A stretch of DNA of 64,000 bases, from contig JBGSNQ010000006.1 in assembly GCA_041739525.1 (NCBI GenBank), positions 29,968-93,967 of the forward strand, in the 5' to 3' direction. Positions 16,529 through 25,045 of the stretch are shown one piece after another. The first letter of the stretch is position 1; each line of letters begins with the position of its first letter. The notes beneath the pieces are model-generated. The model was not told the DNA's origin, searched no databases, and was given only the letters and a program-made list of their open reading frames with translations. A program made the translations under genes and the position numbers. This stretch comes from DATJGR01 sp041739525 (GTDB lineage: Bacteria > Pseudomonadota > Gammaproteobacteria > Pseudomonadales > Azotimanducaceae).

Positions 16529-16971
16529 GCGTCGGGCCGCTCCCTGATCACCATGCTCGTGTCGGCCGACGACATGTGCGCGCCGGCTTCGTTGTACAAC
16601 TCCATGCGCAACACGATGAACACCATGCGGCCGGAACGTCCGGATTTCGTATAGATGTCGTGAATGTGCGTCTTGCCGACGAGTTTCGTGCCGGCACGGA
16701 TCGGCAGGCGCGGCGTCACCGCTTTCCCGGCATCCATGCCCAATCCCGGTAGCTTCGGAAAGCCCTCCGGTAAGTCACGCCGTGCATTGAAGCTCGACGG
16801 AAACGTCGGCAGCGCCTGAAAGTCGGCGTGCTTCGGATCGGTGAACCGCGGCGCGAGTTCGCCGCATGCCGTCGCGTATTCGGCGAGACTCGCCGCGTTG
16901 ACAGAGAACGTCTGCTCGTCGAAGTCGACGTTCAGAAAACGCGCTTTCAGGTCTTCGATGTCTAGACTCAT
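16525..16971 (-). CDS. FAS1-like/MaoC N-terminal hot-dog protein
   Basis: A 148-residue protein, started at the ATG at 16971 (MSLDIEDLKARF), which overlaps the stop of the PHP gene. It resembles the N-terminal dehydratase half: ASLAEYATACGELAPRFTD, then RLPIRAGTKLVGKTHIHDIYTKSGRSGRMVFIVLRMEL. No Asp/His hydratase dyad is evident here either. It should pair with the next gene to form a CoA-thioester hydratase or binding protein. Together with the thiolase-like and DUF35 genes this resembles the hydratase and aldolase steps of steroid side-chain breakdown. Confidence 0.75.
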   Translation of the reverse strand: MSLDIEDLKARFLNVDFDEQTFSVNAASLAEYATACGELAPRFTDPKHADFQALPTFPSSFNARRDLPEGFPKLPGLGMDAGKAVTPRLPIRAGTKLVGKTHIHDIYTKSGRSGRMVFIVLRMELYNEAGAHMSSADTSMVIRERPDA

Positions 16972-17612
16972 GCTTCCGATTCTGATGTTTTGAACGAAAC
17001 CGCGGTGAATTCTCCGGCGCGCAAAGCATCGACCAGTTCGGCGACGCTGTTGACCGGCGCCGGAAAGCGCGTTGCACATCGGCCGATGTGGCTGACGATG
17101 TGCGCGTCGCTGCCGCCGATGCCGAGATAGTTGTTCTGCTGCGCCATCGCTTCGGCGATGGCGTCTTCGCCTTCACGGCTGCCGCCGTTCTTCGTTTCGA
17201 CGATACGCACACCGGCCGGCACACCGAGCACGTCGAGATGTGCCGCCATACCGACGCGCTTGCGGCCGGGATGACACGGCACAGGGATCGCGCCGTGTTT
17301 CGCGCACTGCTCGATGACGAGCGAAAGCTTCAGATGTATGTCGCCGAAATCGAACGCGGCGCGCAGGCCGTCGTTCACGCCGAACACCAGCACGTGGCCG
17401 TAATCGGTTTCCACCTCGCTCGCTTTCAGAATCGTCAGATCGAACTCTTCAGCGAGCGCGCTGTAATCCGATTCCGCATCGAACTGGCGATGCTCGGTGA
17501 GGACGAAACCGTCGATCGGAATGTCGCGCGAACGTATCCACTGGCAGTAGTTACGTACCTTCGCGCGACCATCGTCCGATTTGATCGAATGGGTGTGCAG
17601 ATCGAGGATCAT
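16968..17612 (-). CDS. PHP-domain metal-dependent phosphoesterase
   Basis: A 214-residue protein. The ATG at 17612 gives the usual PHP beginning MILDLHTHSIKSDD, with the metal-binding HxH. Other PHP motifs are LTEHRQFD near residue 45, CHPGRKR near 113 and the terminal GSDAH near 165. PHP proteins hydrolyse phosphoesters with two or three metal ions; some are nucleotidases. It heads the minus-strand trio and overlaps the hot-dog gene by 4 bases, an odd partner for CoA chemistry unless it processes a CoA or nucleotide fragment. Confidence 0.87.
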   Translation of the reverse strand: MILDLHTHSIKSDDGRAKVRNYCQWIRSRDIPIDGFVLTEHRQFDAESDYSALAEEFDLTILKASEVETDYGHVLVFGVNDGLRAAFDFGDIHLKLSLVIEQCAKHGAIPVPCHPGRKRVGMAAHLDVLGVPAGVRIVETKNGGSREGEDAIAEAMAQQNNYLGIGGSDAHIVSHIGRCATRFPAPVNSVAELVDALRAGEFTAVSFKTSESEA

Positions 17613-17695
17613 GCGGCATGGTAACGGCACAGTTCGGGTTGCGCGAGAGGGGTGGCTCGGTCACCCTGCGCAGCTTCCACAGATTCGGGTTACTC

Positions 17696-18016
17696 ATGAC
17701 GAAGGTCACCTTCGTACATCCCGACGGCACGCGCGAAACCCACGCAGGCATCGACGGCGAAACGGTAATGGACTGCGCGCTGGACCACGGCGTTGCCGGT
17801 ATTCGGGCGCAGTGCGGCGGCGCGTGTATCTGCGTGACGTGCCATTGCTACGTGGAATCGCCGTGGTCGGAGCGCATCGTTCCGCCGCGCGCTGACGAGC
17901 TGGAAATGCTCGAGTACGCATGGGAGCGCGAGCCGAACAGCCGCCTCGCCTGCCAGGTGATACTCGACGCCGCCTGTGCCGGCATCGTGATCCGACTTCC
18001 GTTGCGTCAGGCCTGA
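17696..18016 (+). CDS. Adrenodoxin-type [2Fe-2S] ferredoxin
   Basis: A 106-residue electron carrier. The cluster ligands fit C-x5-C-x2-C (QCGGACICVTCH, Cys40, Cys46 and Cys49) with the fourth Cys in LACQV near residue 86. This is the vertebrate/bacterial class that feeds cytochromes P450 and Rieske or diiron enzymes. It is transcribed divergently from the PHP trio and 34 bases ahead of an alpha/beta hydrolase. No P450 is in the window, so its partner is elsewhere or may be the diiron operon. Confidence 0.92.
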   Translation: MTKVTFVHPDGTRETHAGIDGETVMDCALDHGVAGIRAQCGGACICVTCHCYVESPWSERIVPPRADELEMLEYAWEREPNSRLACQVILDAACAGIVIRLPLRQA

Positions 18017-18050
18017 TTGAATAGAACGAGTTTGAACGACAGGAGACCGA

Positions 18051-18908
18051 ATGCGCGCATGCGATGAAATTAAACTCGACGTCGGCGGCCGGTCGATTGC
18101 GGGCAAACGTTTCCGCGGCGGACGTATTCCCACGATCGCGCTGCACGGCTGGCTCGACAACGCGAACTCCTTCGATGCGTTTGCGCAGGCGATGCCCGAA
18201 CTCGATCTGTTCGCCATGGACTTCGCCGGACACGGCTTCTCGGATCCCCGCGCACGCGATGTCGGTTACTGGGGATGGCTCGACGTACAGGACGTCATCG
18301 CAGTGGCCGACCAGCTCGGCTGGCAGAGATTCGTCATCGTGGCGCACTCGATGGGCGCGGAGTACAGCACACAACTCGTCGGGATCTTTCCGGAGCGCGT
18401 GGCGGCACAGATCTGCATCGACGGTTACGTCGAAGCAACACCGATCGACAAAGTGCTCGATGGCGTTCGTGAGAATCTCGACGCGTGTCTGAGCAACACC
18501 GACGGCACGCTGCGCGGCTATGCATCGCTCGATGCGATGGCGCAGCGTCTCGAACAGGCGAAAGAAATCGAATTCGCTTCGGCGCGCGCACTGGTGGAGC
18601 GTGGTCACCGCAAAACCGAAGCCGGTTATGTCTGGTCGACGGAGGCGCGCATCCGTCGCACGCACACGCAGCGACAGCCTGACGACGTGGTTGTGGCGCT
18701 GGCAAAGCGCACGAGGGCACCCACGCTGATGATCGCGGCGCGCGATGGAGAAGACTGGTTCAAACACTCGCTCGACCTGGTGCGCGACGTGTTGCCGACA
18801 TTCGAAGAAGTCGTCCTGGACGGACCGCACCACCTGCACATGTCGTCCGCGCTGCCGGAAATCGTGGTGGAGGTACGGCGTTTCCTCACCACCTACGGAC
18901 ACGACTGA
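18051..18908 (+). CDS. Alpha/beta hydrolase
   Basis: A 285-residue cytoplasmic hydrolase. HGWLDNA near residue 31 is the oxyanion-hole strand, the nucleophile elbow is AHSMGAE (Ser about 103), and the catalytic His is likely in DGPHHLHMS near the C terminus. An ACAGGAGACC ribosome-binding site precedes the ATG. The lid (residues 130-200) is charged and helical. It follows a ferredoxin gene by 34 bases. Its substrate, an ester, lactone or C-C bond (as in meta-cleavage products), cannot be told. Confidence 0.86.
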   Translation: MRACDEIKLDVGGRSIAGKRFRGGRIPTIALHGWLDNANSFDAFAQAMPELDLFAMDFAGHGFSDPRARDVGYWGWLDVQDVIAVADQLGWQRFVIVAHSMGAEYSTQLVGIFPERVAAQICIDGYVEATPIDKVLDGVRENLDACLSNTDGTLRGYASLDAMAQRLEQAKEIEFASARALVERGHRKTEAGYVWSTEARIRRTHTQRQPDDVVVALAKRTRAPTLMIAARDGEDWFKHSLDLVRDVLPTFEEVVLDGPHHLHMSSALPEIVVEVRRFLTTYGHD

Positions 18909-18970
18909 CACGTCGCCGCCCGTCGAATTCGAAGGTCGCATGCGACTTTTATCGCCGTTCGTGCATCTAT

Positions 18971-19213
18971 ATGGGTGTTCACGAAGGCAGCCATGTCGTG
19001 TGGATGCACGACGTCGAGGGCTATACGCATTCGGAAATTGCCCGGCTGACCGGGCGGACCGAGAGCTATTCGAAGAGCCAACTCGCGCGCGGCCATGCGC
19101 GGCTGTTGGCGTGGCGAACGGAGAAGACCGATGACGACACGGCAACCCACGTCGAATCCACAAACGGTGCGGGAAGCACTACAGGCACTGCCGGACGCAA
19201 CACCACCGGATGA
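18971..19213 (+). pseudogene. Remnant of an ECF sigma factor (region 4 only)
   Basis: The open frame carries a clear sigma-70 region 4: VVWMHDVEGYTHSEIARLTG then TESYSKSQLARGHARL, the promoter -35 recognition helix pattern of ECF sigma factors. A full ECF sigma is 160-200 residues with region 2 ahead of this. Here only 62 bases separate it from the stop of the hydrolase gene, and in-frame codons there show no sigma similarity, so region 2 has been deleted. The tail after ARLLAWRTEK is low-complexity and overlaps the next gene. It is probably a decaying gene, though a short DNA-binding protein is conceivable. Confidence 0.72.
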
Positions 19214-19625
19214 CGTCTGGCACGAAATCGAACGCCGCATCGGCGCTCCGCGTGGCCGCAACGGTGCATGGTGGCTTGCAACTGCGGCAGCCGGAGTGCT
19301 GGCGATTTTCACCGGCCTCTGGGTGGTCGCTCGCGCGCCGGGCCCAACGCCCGCCGACAATCTCGCGTCATTGATGGCGCAATCGCAGCAGCTCGAACGT
19401 GTGGTAGCGCGTCATGGAATGGCCGAGAACGCCGATTGGAGCGCAAGCCGCAGCGCGCTCGTCTATCGAATTGCCGATCTCGATCGCGAGCTTGCACCGC
19501 TCAGCATCGACCCTTCGCGCGATCCGGTTCGGACGGAACGGCTTTGGCGGCAACGCGTGGCGCTGATGCAGTCGCTTGCGGAAATCGATCGCGCTCGGGT
19601 GCCGCACCGAACGCTCGCACTCTGA
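19131..19625 (+). CDS. Single-pass membrane protein, probable anti-sigma factor partner
   Basis: A 164-residue protein from the ATG at 19131. It has a cytoplasmic N terminus of about 45 residues with an amphipathic helix (VREALQALPDATPPDDVWHEIERRI), one membrane segment (WWLATAAAGVLAIFTGLWVVA) and an outer helical region rich in Arg and Gln. Position just after an ECF sigma region 4 and the layout are typical of anti-sigma factors, though no ZAS motif is visible. Since the sigma gene is truncated it may be an orphan. Confidence 0.65.
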   Translation: MTTRQPTSNPQTVREALQALPDATPPDDVWHEIERRIGAPRGRNGAWWLATAAAGVLAIFTGLWVVARAPGPTPADNLASLMAQSQQLERVVARHGMAENADWSASRSALVYRIADLDRELAPLSIDPSRDPVRTERLWRQRVALMQSLAEIDRARVPHRTLAL

Positions 19626-19660
19626 AGGTTTACGAAACGAACACTTCGAGGGGAAACACG

Positions 19661-20662
19661 ATGGAAGACCGGATGAAGAACGGATTGCTGCTCGCGCTGT
19701 GGGCGTTCGCCTCGCTGGCGTTCGGTGCCGATGCGCCCGAAGACCTGCAACAGCGCATCGACGCGGCACGAGCGAAGCTCGACGAAGCCGCCCGCGAGCT
19801 CGCCGAGCTGCACAGGCAGGACACCGAATCGTTGGAGAACACGTTCCAGGTCGCGCTGCCTGCCCTGCCCGATATCGAGAGCCGCGTTTCGTTGGGCGTG
19901 TTGCTCGACCCGAGCAGCAAGAAGGGCATTGCTATTGCCGGTGTCACGCCCGGCGGACCGGGCGAGGAGGCCGGCATCGAAGCAGGCGACGTCATCGTCA
20001 CTCTCAACGGAACGAACGTACGCGATGGCGCGGGCAAGCCGCCGCTGATGCGCTTGCTGGACGTACTGAAAGAAGTGAATCCGGGCGATATGGTGCGCGT
20101 CGAGTATTTGCGACGTGCCGAGTTGATGACTGCCGACGTCACCGCTGCGGAACCGGCGCCGCGAATGCCTGCTTCGAGAATGAACATCGCGTTCTCGACG
20201 ATGGCGTTCGCTTCCACGGAAGGCGCAGGCGCGCCCTTTGCCGGCCGCGCGATGATCGGTGGGCTCGAGCTGTTCGATTTGAACGAGGATCTCGGCCACT
20301 ACTTTGGCACCACCAGTGGCGTGCTGGTGTTGAGCGTGGCGCAGGGCAAAGACGGCGCGAAAGACGGTTTGTTGCCGGGCGACGTTGTGCGTTCGATCGA
20401 CGGCCGCACGATCGCATCGACGGCGGATTTCATGAATGCGATGGGAAGGCGCAACGCCGAAATGACCGTGGAAGTGTTGCGCGACGGCGCGCAGATCGCG
20501 GTGCAGATGCCGCGCCAGGCGATGCCGGCCGGGTTTTTCGATGGGACGCCGATGGGCGGGGAGACCCGAGCGATCAGCGTCGTCAGAGACGCTCCGCCAG
20601 CGGCCGTCAGCGGCGGAACCATCGTGGTCGGAGGATCGGCGAAACGCGTCGAAGCAAACTAG
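19661..20662 (+). CDS. Exported protein with two PDZ domains
   Basis: A 333-residue envelope protein, started at the ATG 19661 behind a GAGGGG site. It begins with a signal peptide (LLLALWAFASLAFGA, cleavage about residue 22), then a short coiled coil (RIDAARAKLDEAARELAELH). PDZ 1 spans about residues 70-150 (GIAIAGVTPGGPGEEAGIEAGDVIVTLNG) and PDZ 2 about 205-285 (GVLVLSV...DGLLPGDVVRSIDG). There is no protease domain. It may sense or bind peptide C termini for the envelope stress pathway suggested by the sigma/anti-sigma remnants directly upstream. Confidence 0.85.
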   Translation: MEDRMKNGLLLALWAFASLAFGADAPEDLQQRIDAARAKLDEAARELAELHRQDTESLENTFQVALPALPDIESRVSLGVLLDPSSKKGIAIAGVTPGGPGEEAGIEAGDVIVTLNGTNVRDGAGKPPLMRLLDVLKEVNPGDMVRVEYLRRAELMTADVTAAEPAPRMPASRMNIAFSTMAFASTEGAGAPFAGRAMIGGLELFDLNEDLGHYFGTTSGVLVLSVAQGKDGAKDGLLPGDVVRSIDGRTIASTADFMNAMGRRNAEMTVEVLRDGAQIAVQMPRQAMPAGFFDGTPMGGETRAISVVRDAPPAAVSGGTIVVGGSAKRVEAN

Positions 20663-20666
20663 CAGA

Positions 20667-21881
20667 TCAGGCGCGCAGGATCTTCTGGTCAATCAACGCG
20701 TTGATCTCTGCGTCGGTCAGCCCCAACGACTTCATCACGTCGCGTGAGTCTGCGCCGATCTTCGGCGCAGGCGAGCGGGGCTTTACATCGGCGGTCTGGA
20801 AACGCATCGGCGCATTCACCGTACGGTATGGGCCGAGTTGTGGATGTTCGATTTCCGGGAACAGTCCGATCGCGTCGGCGTGCGGGTCCATCGCCACTTC
20901 GTGGAGTGCGAGAACCGGCCCCCAGATCAATCCGTTGGCGTCGAAGATCGCGCCCCATTCGTCGCGGCTCTTGATGGACAGCGCTTTGTCCACCCCGTCG
21001 ACGAGTTCGGCCATGTTCTGATAGCGCGAGCGCGCATCCTTGAAACGTTCGTCCGTGAGCCATTGTTCACGGCCGATTACCTTGGCGAGGCGCGGCCATG
21101 CCGATTCTTCCGGCATGTTCAGCACGATCCATTTGCCGTCACCGCACGGATATCGGTTCGCCGTTGGCGCAAGCATCTGATGCCGTGAGCGCCGCCGTAC
21201 CGGCGAACGATCCACCGCGGTTACGCCGTAGTCGGTGGCCTGCGTCCACACCGCCGTTTCGAACAGCGAGGTTTCCACCACCTGACCTTTGCCTGTCCGT
21301 TCCGCCATGCGCAGCGCAGCGAGTATGGCGCCCACGAATGCGAGGCCGGTGGTGTGGTCACCTTGCGCCGGGCGCGCCATCGGCACCGTGCCGTCGTCGC
21401 CCTCCCGGCTCGCGTCATACAGACCCGAGCGACCGAAAAACGCGGTTACGTCGTAACCCGGTCGCTTCGCTTCGGGTCCGGTGGTGCCGTAACCGGTCAA
21501 CGTTGCGTGAACGAGTTTCGGATTGATCTTCAGCAGGTTCGCCGGGTCGAGGCCGAACTTCGCCTGGCGATGCGTGAGCAGGTTGCACATGAAGATGTCG
21601 GCGCCGGCAATCAGGCGTCGCACCAGATCGGCACCGGCATCGGTATCGAGCGCTACGGCAATCGAACGTTTGCCGCGGTTGTCGACGTCGAACTGCAGGT
21701 CGTAGCTTTTGAAGGCGCCTTCGACCTTCGCCGGACGGCTCAGGCCGCGCATCGGATCGCCCGTTAGCGGCTCCACCTTTATGACGTCGGCGCCGAGGTC
21801 CGCCAGGATCGCGCTGGCGCTCGGCGCAGCCATCCAGCTTTCGATGGTGATCACGCTGACGTCATCGAGCGGTGCAGCCAC
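20667..21881 (-). CDS. Family III (CaiB/BaiF) CoA-transferase
   Basis: A 404-residue CoA-transferase. Landmarks are DVSVITIESWMAAPSASAIL, DLGADVIKVEPLTGDPMRG, NRGKRSIAVALDT and ALRMAERTGKGQVVETSLFE. The catalytic Asp position holds Glu (VVETSLFE near residue 200), which could still form an acyl anhydride, but differs from the pair at 6.3-8.8 kb. It converges with the PDZ gene, 4 bases apart, and is transcribed alone. Substrate unknown. Confidence 0.86.
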   Translation of the reverse strand: MAAPLDDVSVITIESWMAAPSASAILADLGADVIKVEPLTGDPMRGLSRPAKVEGAFKSYDLQFDVDNRGKRSIAVALDTDAGADLVRRLIAGADIFMCNLLTHRQAKFGLDPANLLKINPKLVHATLTGYGTTGPEAKRPGYDVTAFFGRSGLYDASREGDDGTVPMARPAQGDHTTGLAFVGAILAALRMAERTGKGQVVETSLFETAVWTQATDYGVTAVDRSPVRRRSRHQMLAPTANRYPCGDGKWIVLNMPEESAWPRLAKVIGREQWLTDERFKDARSRYQNMAELVDGVDKALSIKSRDEWGAIFDANGLIWGPVLALHEVAMDPHADAIGLFPEIEHPQLGPYRTVNAPMRFQTADVKPRSPAPKIGADSRDVMKSLGLTDAEINALIDQKILRA

Positions 21882-21935
21882 GCTATTGCGCCTCTATTGA
21901 GTTGTTGGCGAAGGTGTTGGCGGCCCGAACCGCCA

Positions 21936-22628
21936 CTACATGCCTACTTTCTGAAAGTCGGAGTTGTTCACCATCACCTGCACGTTGCTCGATGGAATCG
22001 TCAGCGTCGACAGCTGCGGGTAGTTCGTGCCGTCGGGCAGCTGTTGCATGTTGACCACCAGCGTCACCGGCTTGTCGGGGCCACCCATCCATGTCGATAC
22101 ATCGATGGTCTGAATGACACGCGGCTCGAGGTTCATCGTCAGCGTCAGAGAATCGCCCGGCAGCTGATAGTTCGAGAACGCGAGAATCGCCTGGCCGGGT
22201 TGCCCGGCGAGTATCTGCATGTTGCCGGCGCCGGCTGAAGCCTGCAGCTTCTCTGGCGACGGCGGCACGTAGCTCTGCACCAGCAACGCGGCACTTTCCA
22301 GCGTGTTCTTCAGTTCGTCCTCTTCATGCTGCTGGATGCGTCCGCGCAGGCCTGGCTCCTGCTTGGGCTGCGGCGCCGAGATGACGGTCTTCTGCTGCTG
22401 GCCGTCCGGTCCATATAGCACCGACTCGACCTTGGTCGCCTTGACCTCGCCCTTCAGGCTGATCTGTGTCGTTTGAATCCACGTGTACTGCCGCAATGCG
22501 GCCTGGTTTGCGGCCGCAGCGGCTTCCGCGGCAGCAATGCCACCTTGCGGGGCAGCGGCATGCGCCCCCAACGCTATTGCGAGTAAACCAAGCGCCGCGA
22601 ATCCGGAACGGGTCAGTCGAAGCTGCAT
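21936..22628 (-). CDS. Exported protein of unknown function
   Basis: A 230-residue protein with a clear signal peptide (GFAALGLLAIALGAHAAA, cleavage near residue 25). An Ala-rich helix and a run of beta-strand-like segments follow: YTWIQTTQISLKGEVKATK, VESVLYGPDGQQQKTVI, SLTLTMNLEPRVIQTIDVS. Many Gln residues suggest a periplasmic or surface fold. It may form a unit with the lipoprotein gene 44 bases upstream. I do not recognise the family. Confidence 0.72.
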   Translation of the reverse strand: MQLRLTRSGFAALGLLAIALGAHAAAPQGGIAAAEAAAAANQAALRQYTWIQTTQISLKGEVKATKVESVLYGPDGQQQKTVISAPQPKQEPGLRGRIQQHEEDELKNTLESAALLVQSYVPPSPEKLQASAGAGNMQILAGQPGQAILAFSNYQLPGDSLTLTMNLEPRVIQTIDVSTWMGGPDKPVTLVVNMQQLPDGTNYPQLSTLTIPSSNVQVMVNNSDFQKVGM

Positions 22629-22672
22629 GACGTGTCCTTGCTGTTGCTGATGAAGGTTGTTCCTGGTGATCT

Positions 22673-23005
22673 TCAGTTGTTGCCTTCAGCCGCGAAGCAG
22701 CCGCCCGAACCGTCTTGCGGACAGATCACGACGTAGGTTTGCTTTTGATTGCAGCCTTCCACCCCGATCGTGTACTCGGCGCGTTCCGGGCCGCGAATCA
22801 GCGGGCCGTTGATTGCCGGTTGCACCATCTCACTCGACAGCACCGTGCCGGTGGCTTGTGGACAGCTGAATTCGAACTGGCCGCGTTTGGTGGCAACGCC
22901 GATCGCCTCTGCCTGCGAACCGGCGAGAAGCTGTTGGTCCGATTGGCATCCCGAGATGCCAACTGCGGCGGTGATGATTGCGGCACAGGCACGAATGTTT
23001 AGCAT
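22673..23005 (-). CDS. Small putative lipoprotein
   Basis: A 110-residue protein with a lipobox (VGISGC, Cys20) after a short hydrophobic stretch, hence lipid-anchored. The mature part has four further Cys (near residues 48, 84, 94 and 102) that could form two disulfides in the periplasm. Good ribosome-binding bases (AGGAGAAAC) precede the ATG. It is in tandem with the exported protein at 21936, so the two may work together. No family recognised. Confidence 0.72.
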   Translation of the reverse strand: MLNIRACAAIITAAVGISGCQSDQQLLAGSQAEAIGVATKRGQFEFSCPQATGTVLSSEMVQPAINGPLIRGPERAEYTIGVEGCNQKQTYVVICPQDGSGGCFAAEGNN

Positions 23006-23092
23006 TTTTGTTTCTCCTGATCTGAGGGCGGGCGTGTTGGATCGTCACGCTGGATTTGCGTTCGCGATACTGCCGGAAGGCGGGTGAGGTGT

Positions 23093-23102
23093 GCAACGTT
23101 GC
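23093..23102. promoter_or_regulatory. 10-bp palindrome in divergent region
   Basis: GCAACGTTGC sits midway in the 235-base region between the lipoprotein gene (leftward) and the SDR gene (rightward). It is short and could occur by chance in GC-rich DNA. The rest of this region shows no small gene or RNA that I can support. Confidence 0.2.
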
Positions 23103-23240
23103 GTCGGTCGCCACGCCGAAACGTTGTTGTTGGCGGGGTTGTTTTTGACGCACGTGCAGACGCATCCTAGACCCAAGTCGTGGTCCCGCGATCGCGCTCG
23201 ACAAGCCACGCCAGTCAACCCATGCAGTCAGAGTAATCAC

Positions 23241-24119
23241 ATGAAGCAATTCGAAGGAAAAACCGCGGTCGTCACCGGTGCGGCGAGCGGAATCGGTCGC
23301 GCGTTGGCGGAGCGTTTCGCGCAGGCGCGTATGCAGGTGGTGCTTGCCGACATCGAGAAGGACGCGCTCGACCGCGCGGTGCACGAACTGGAACAGCATC
23401 AGCATCGGGTGATCGGCGTGGTTGCCAACACGATGCTGCGCGAGTCGGTAGAAGCGCTCGCGAAACGCGCGGTCGACGAATTCGGCAAGGTGCACATCGT
23501 CTGCAACAACGCCGGTATCGCGGCGATGGCCGGCGGTATCAAGCCGATCTGGGAAGTGTCCGACCGCGATTGGCAGTGGGTGATGGGCGTGAACTTCTAC
23601 GGCGTGCTCTACGGCATTCAGGCATTCGTGCCGGGCATGCTCGCGCACGGCGAGGAGGGCCACATCGTCAACACCGCGTCGCTCGCCGGTGTGATGCCTG
23701 GCGGCGGCACCTACGGCGTCAGCAAACACGGCGTACTGTCGTTGACGGAAACGCTGCACCAGAACTTCACGATGATGGGCGCCAAGATCGGCGCGTCGGT
23801 GCTGTGCCCCGGCTTCGTCAACACCAACATCTTCGACGCGGAGCGCAACCGGCCGAAGGATCTCGCCACCGCACCGGGTGCCGCCATTCCCGGAATGGCC
23901 GAGGTTGCGCGCAACATGCTCGCCGCCGGCAAACAGCCCGCCGATGTCGCGGAGATCGTATTCAAGTCGATTCAGGAGAACCGCTTCTACATCCTGCCGC
24001 ATCCCGCATGGGATCCGATCGTTCGCGCGCGAGTCGATGCGATTCTTGCACGCGGTGCACCGATGTCGCTCGACATGGAAGACATGATGAAGCGGCGTGC
24101 CGCCGGCGAGCAGTTCTGA
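23241..24119 (+). CDS. Short-chain dehydrogenase/reductase (classical SDR)
   Basis: A 292-residue NAD(P)-dependent oxidoreductase. The ATG at 23241 places the cofactor motif TGAASGIG at residues 12-19. ADIEKDA after the second strand points to NAD (acidic residue). NNAG, the catalytic Ser in NTASLAG and YGVSK (Tyr-x3-Lys) are all intact. The C-terminal 40 residues extend beyond the usual 250 and may close the active site over a bulky substrate. It is followed one base later by a TauD-type dioxygenase, with which it likely shares a catabolic route. Confidence 0.92.
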   Translation: MKQFEGKTAVVTGAASGIGRALAERFAQARMQVVLADIEKDALDRAVHELEQHQHRVIGVVANTMLRESVEALAKRAVDEFGKVHIVCNNAGIAAMAGGIKPIWEVSDRDWQWVMGVNFYGVLYGIQAFVPGMLAHGEEGHIVNTASLAGVMPGGGTYGVSKHGVLSLTETLHQNFTMMGAKIGASVLCPGFVNTNIFDAERNRPKDLATAPGAAIPGMAEVARNMLAAGKQPADVAEIVFKSIQENRFYILPHPAWDPIVRARVDAILARGAPMSLDMEDMMKRRAAGEQF

Positions 24120-24120
24120 C

Positions 24121-25017
24121 GTGAACGCCGGTGCCAACGACACGCAGTGGGACGTCAAACGCCTGGCGGGCGCGTTGGGGGGCGAGGTTCGGGGTATCGA
24201 TCTCGCGCGCGCCTCCGCCGCCGACATTGCGGCGATCGAACGTCTGTTGCTCGAACACCTGGTGTTGTTCTTCCCGGCGCAGAACCTGACGATCGATCAG
24301 CACGTGGCGTTCGGGCGGCACTTCGGTCAACTCGAAGGTCACCCGAATCTCAAGAATCCGTTCACGCCGCACAATGAAGTGTTCGAACTCGCCGCGAGTC
24401 ACGGCGGCGTGGCCGACGAGTGGCACACCGACATCACCTTTCAGAGCGAACCGGCGCTGCTGTCGGTGCTGAAGATGGTGAAATGTCCACCGACCGGCGG
24501 CGATACCATGTGGGCGAGCCTCTACGCTGCCTATGAAGAACTCTCCGCGCCGATGCGCGATCTGTGCGAGGGGTTGACCGCGTTGCACGACGCGGCGCCG
24601 CACAACCGGCCCGACAAGATGGCGGTACATCCGGTCGTACGCGTGCATCCGCTGACGGGTCGTCGCGCGTTGTACGTGAACGAACATTTCACGCGCCGCA
24701 TCGTGGAGATGAACGCAACCGAAAGCGATGTGCTGCTGCGTTACCTGACCAGGTGGGTCTCGAATCCGCGTTTCACCGTGCGCTATCGCTGGACCGAAGG
24801 CACTATCGCGATGTGGGACAACCGCTGCACGCAACACTTCGTGCTGAACGACTTCGATGGGGAGCGGATCATCCAGCGCGTTACCGTGATGGGCGACAAG
24901 CCCGCCGGTTCGCCGCCGAAGTGGGAGCCGTGGGTGCGGCCGGGTCCGCTATCGGCTGCGAGTCGGCACGACCGGCAGTTGCATCAGTACCTGACGAAGG
25001 GTTCGAAGGCCGAGTGA
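24121..25017 (+). CDS. TauD/TfdA-family Fe(II)/2-oxoglutarate dioxygenase
   Basis: A 298-residue oxygenase starting at GTG 24121, one base after the SDR stop. The 2-His-1-carboxylate triad is visible: EWHTD (His-x-Asp near residue 100) and the distal His in TQHFVLND near 240. A downstream Arg for 2-oxoglutarate lies in DGERIIQRVTV. The core GGEVRGIDLAR and HLVLFFPAQNLTIDQHVAFG is family-typical. Members hydroxylate sulfonates, phenoxyacetates, carnitine precursors and alkyl sulfates; a sulfotransferase lies 5 kb on, but no direct link is seen. Confidence 0.92.
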   Translation: MNAGANDTQWDVKRLAGALGGEVRGIDLARASAADIAAIERLLLEHLVLFFPAQNLTIDQHVAFGRHFGQLEGHPNLKNPFTPHNEVFELAASHGGVADEWHTDITFQSEPALLSVLKMVKCPPTGGDTMWASLYAAYEELSAPMRDLCEGLTALHDAAPHNRPDKMAVHPVVRVHPLTGRRALYVNEHFTRRIVEMNATESDVLLRYLTRWVSNPRFTVRYRWTEGTIAMWDNRCTQHFVLNDFDGERIIQRVTVMGDKPAGSPPKWEPWVRPGPLSAASRHDRQLHQYLTKGSKAE

Positions 25018-25045
25018 CCCCTTCGCGTTGCTCGCACGGATGACT

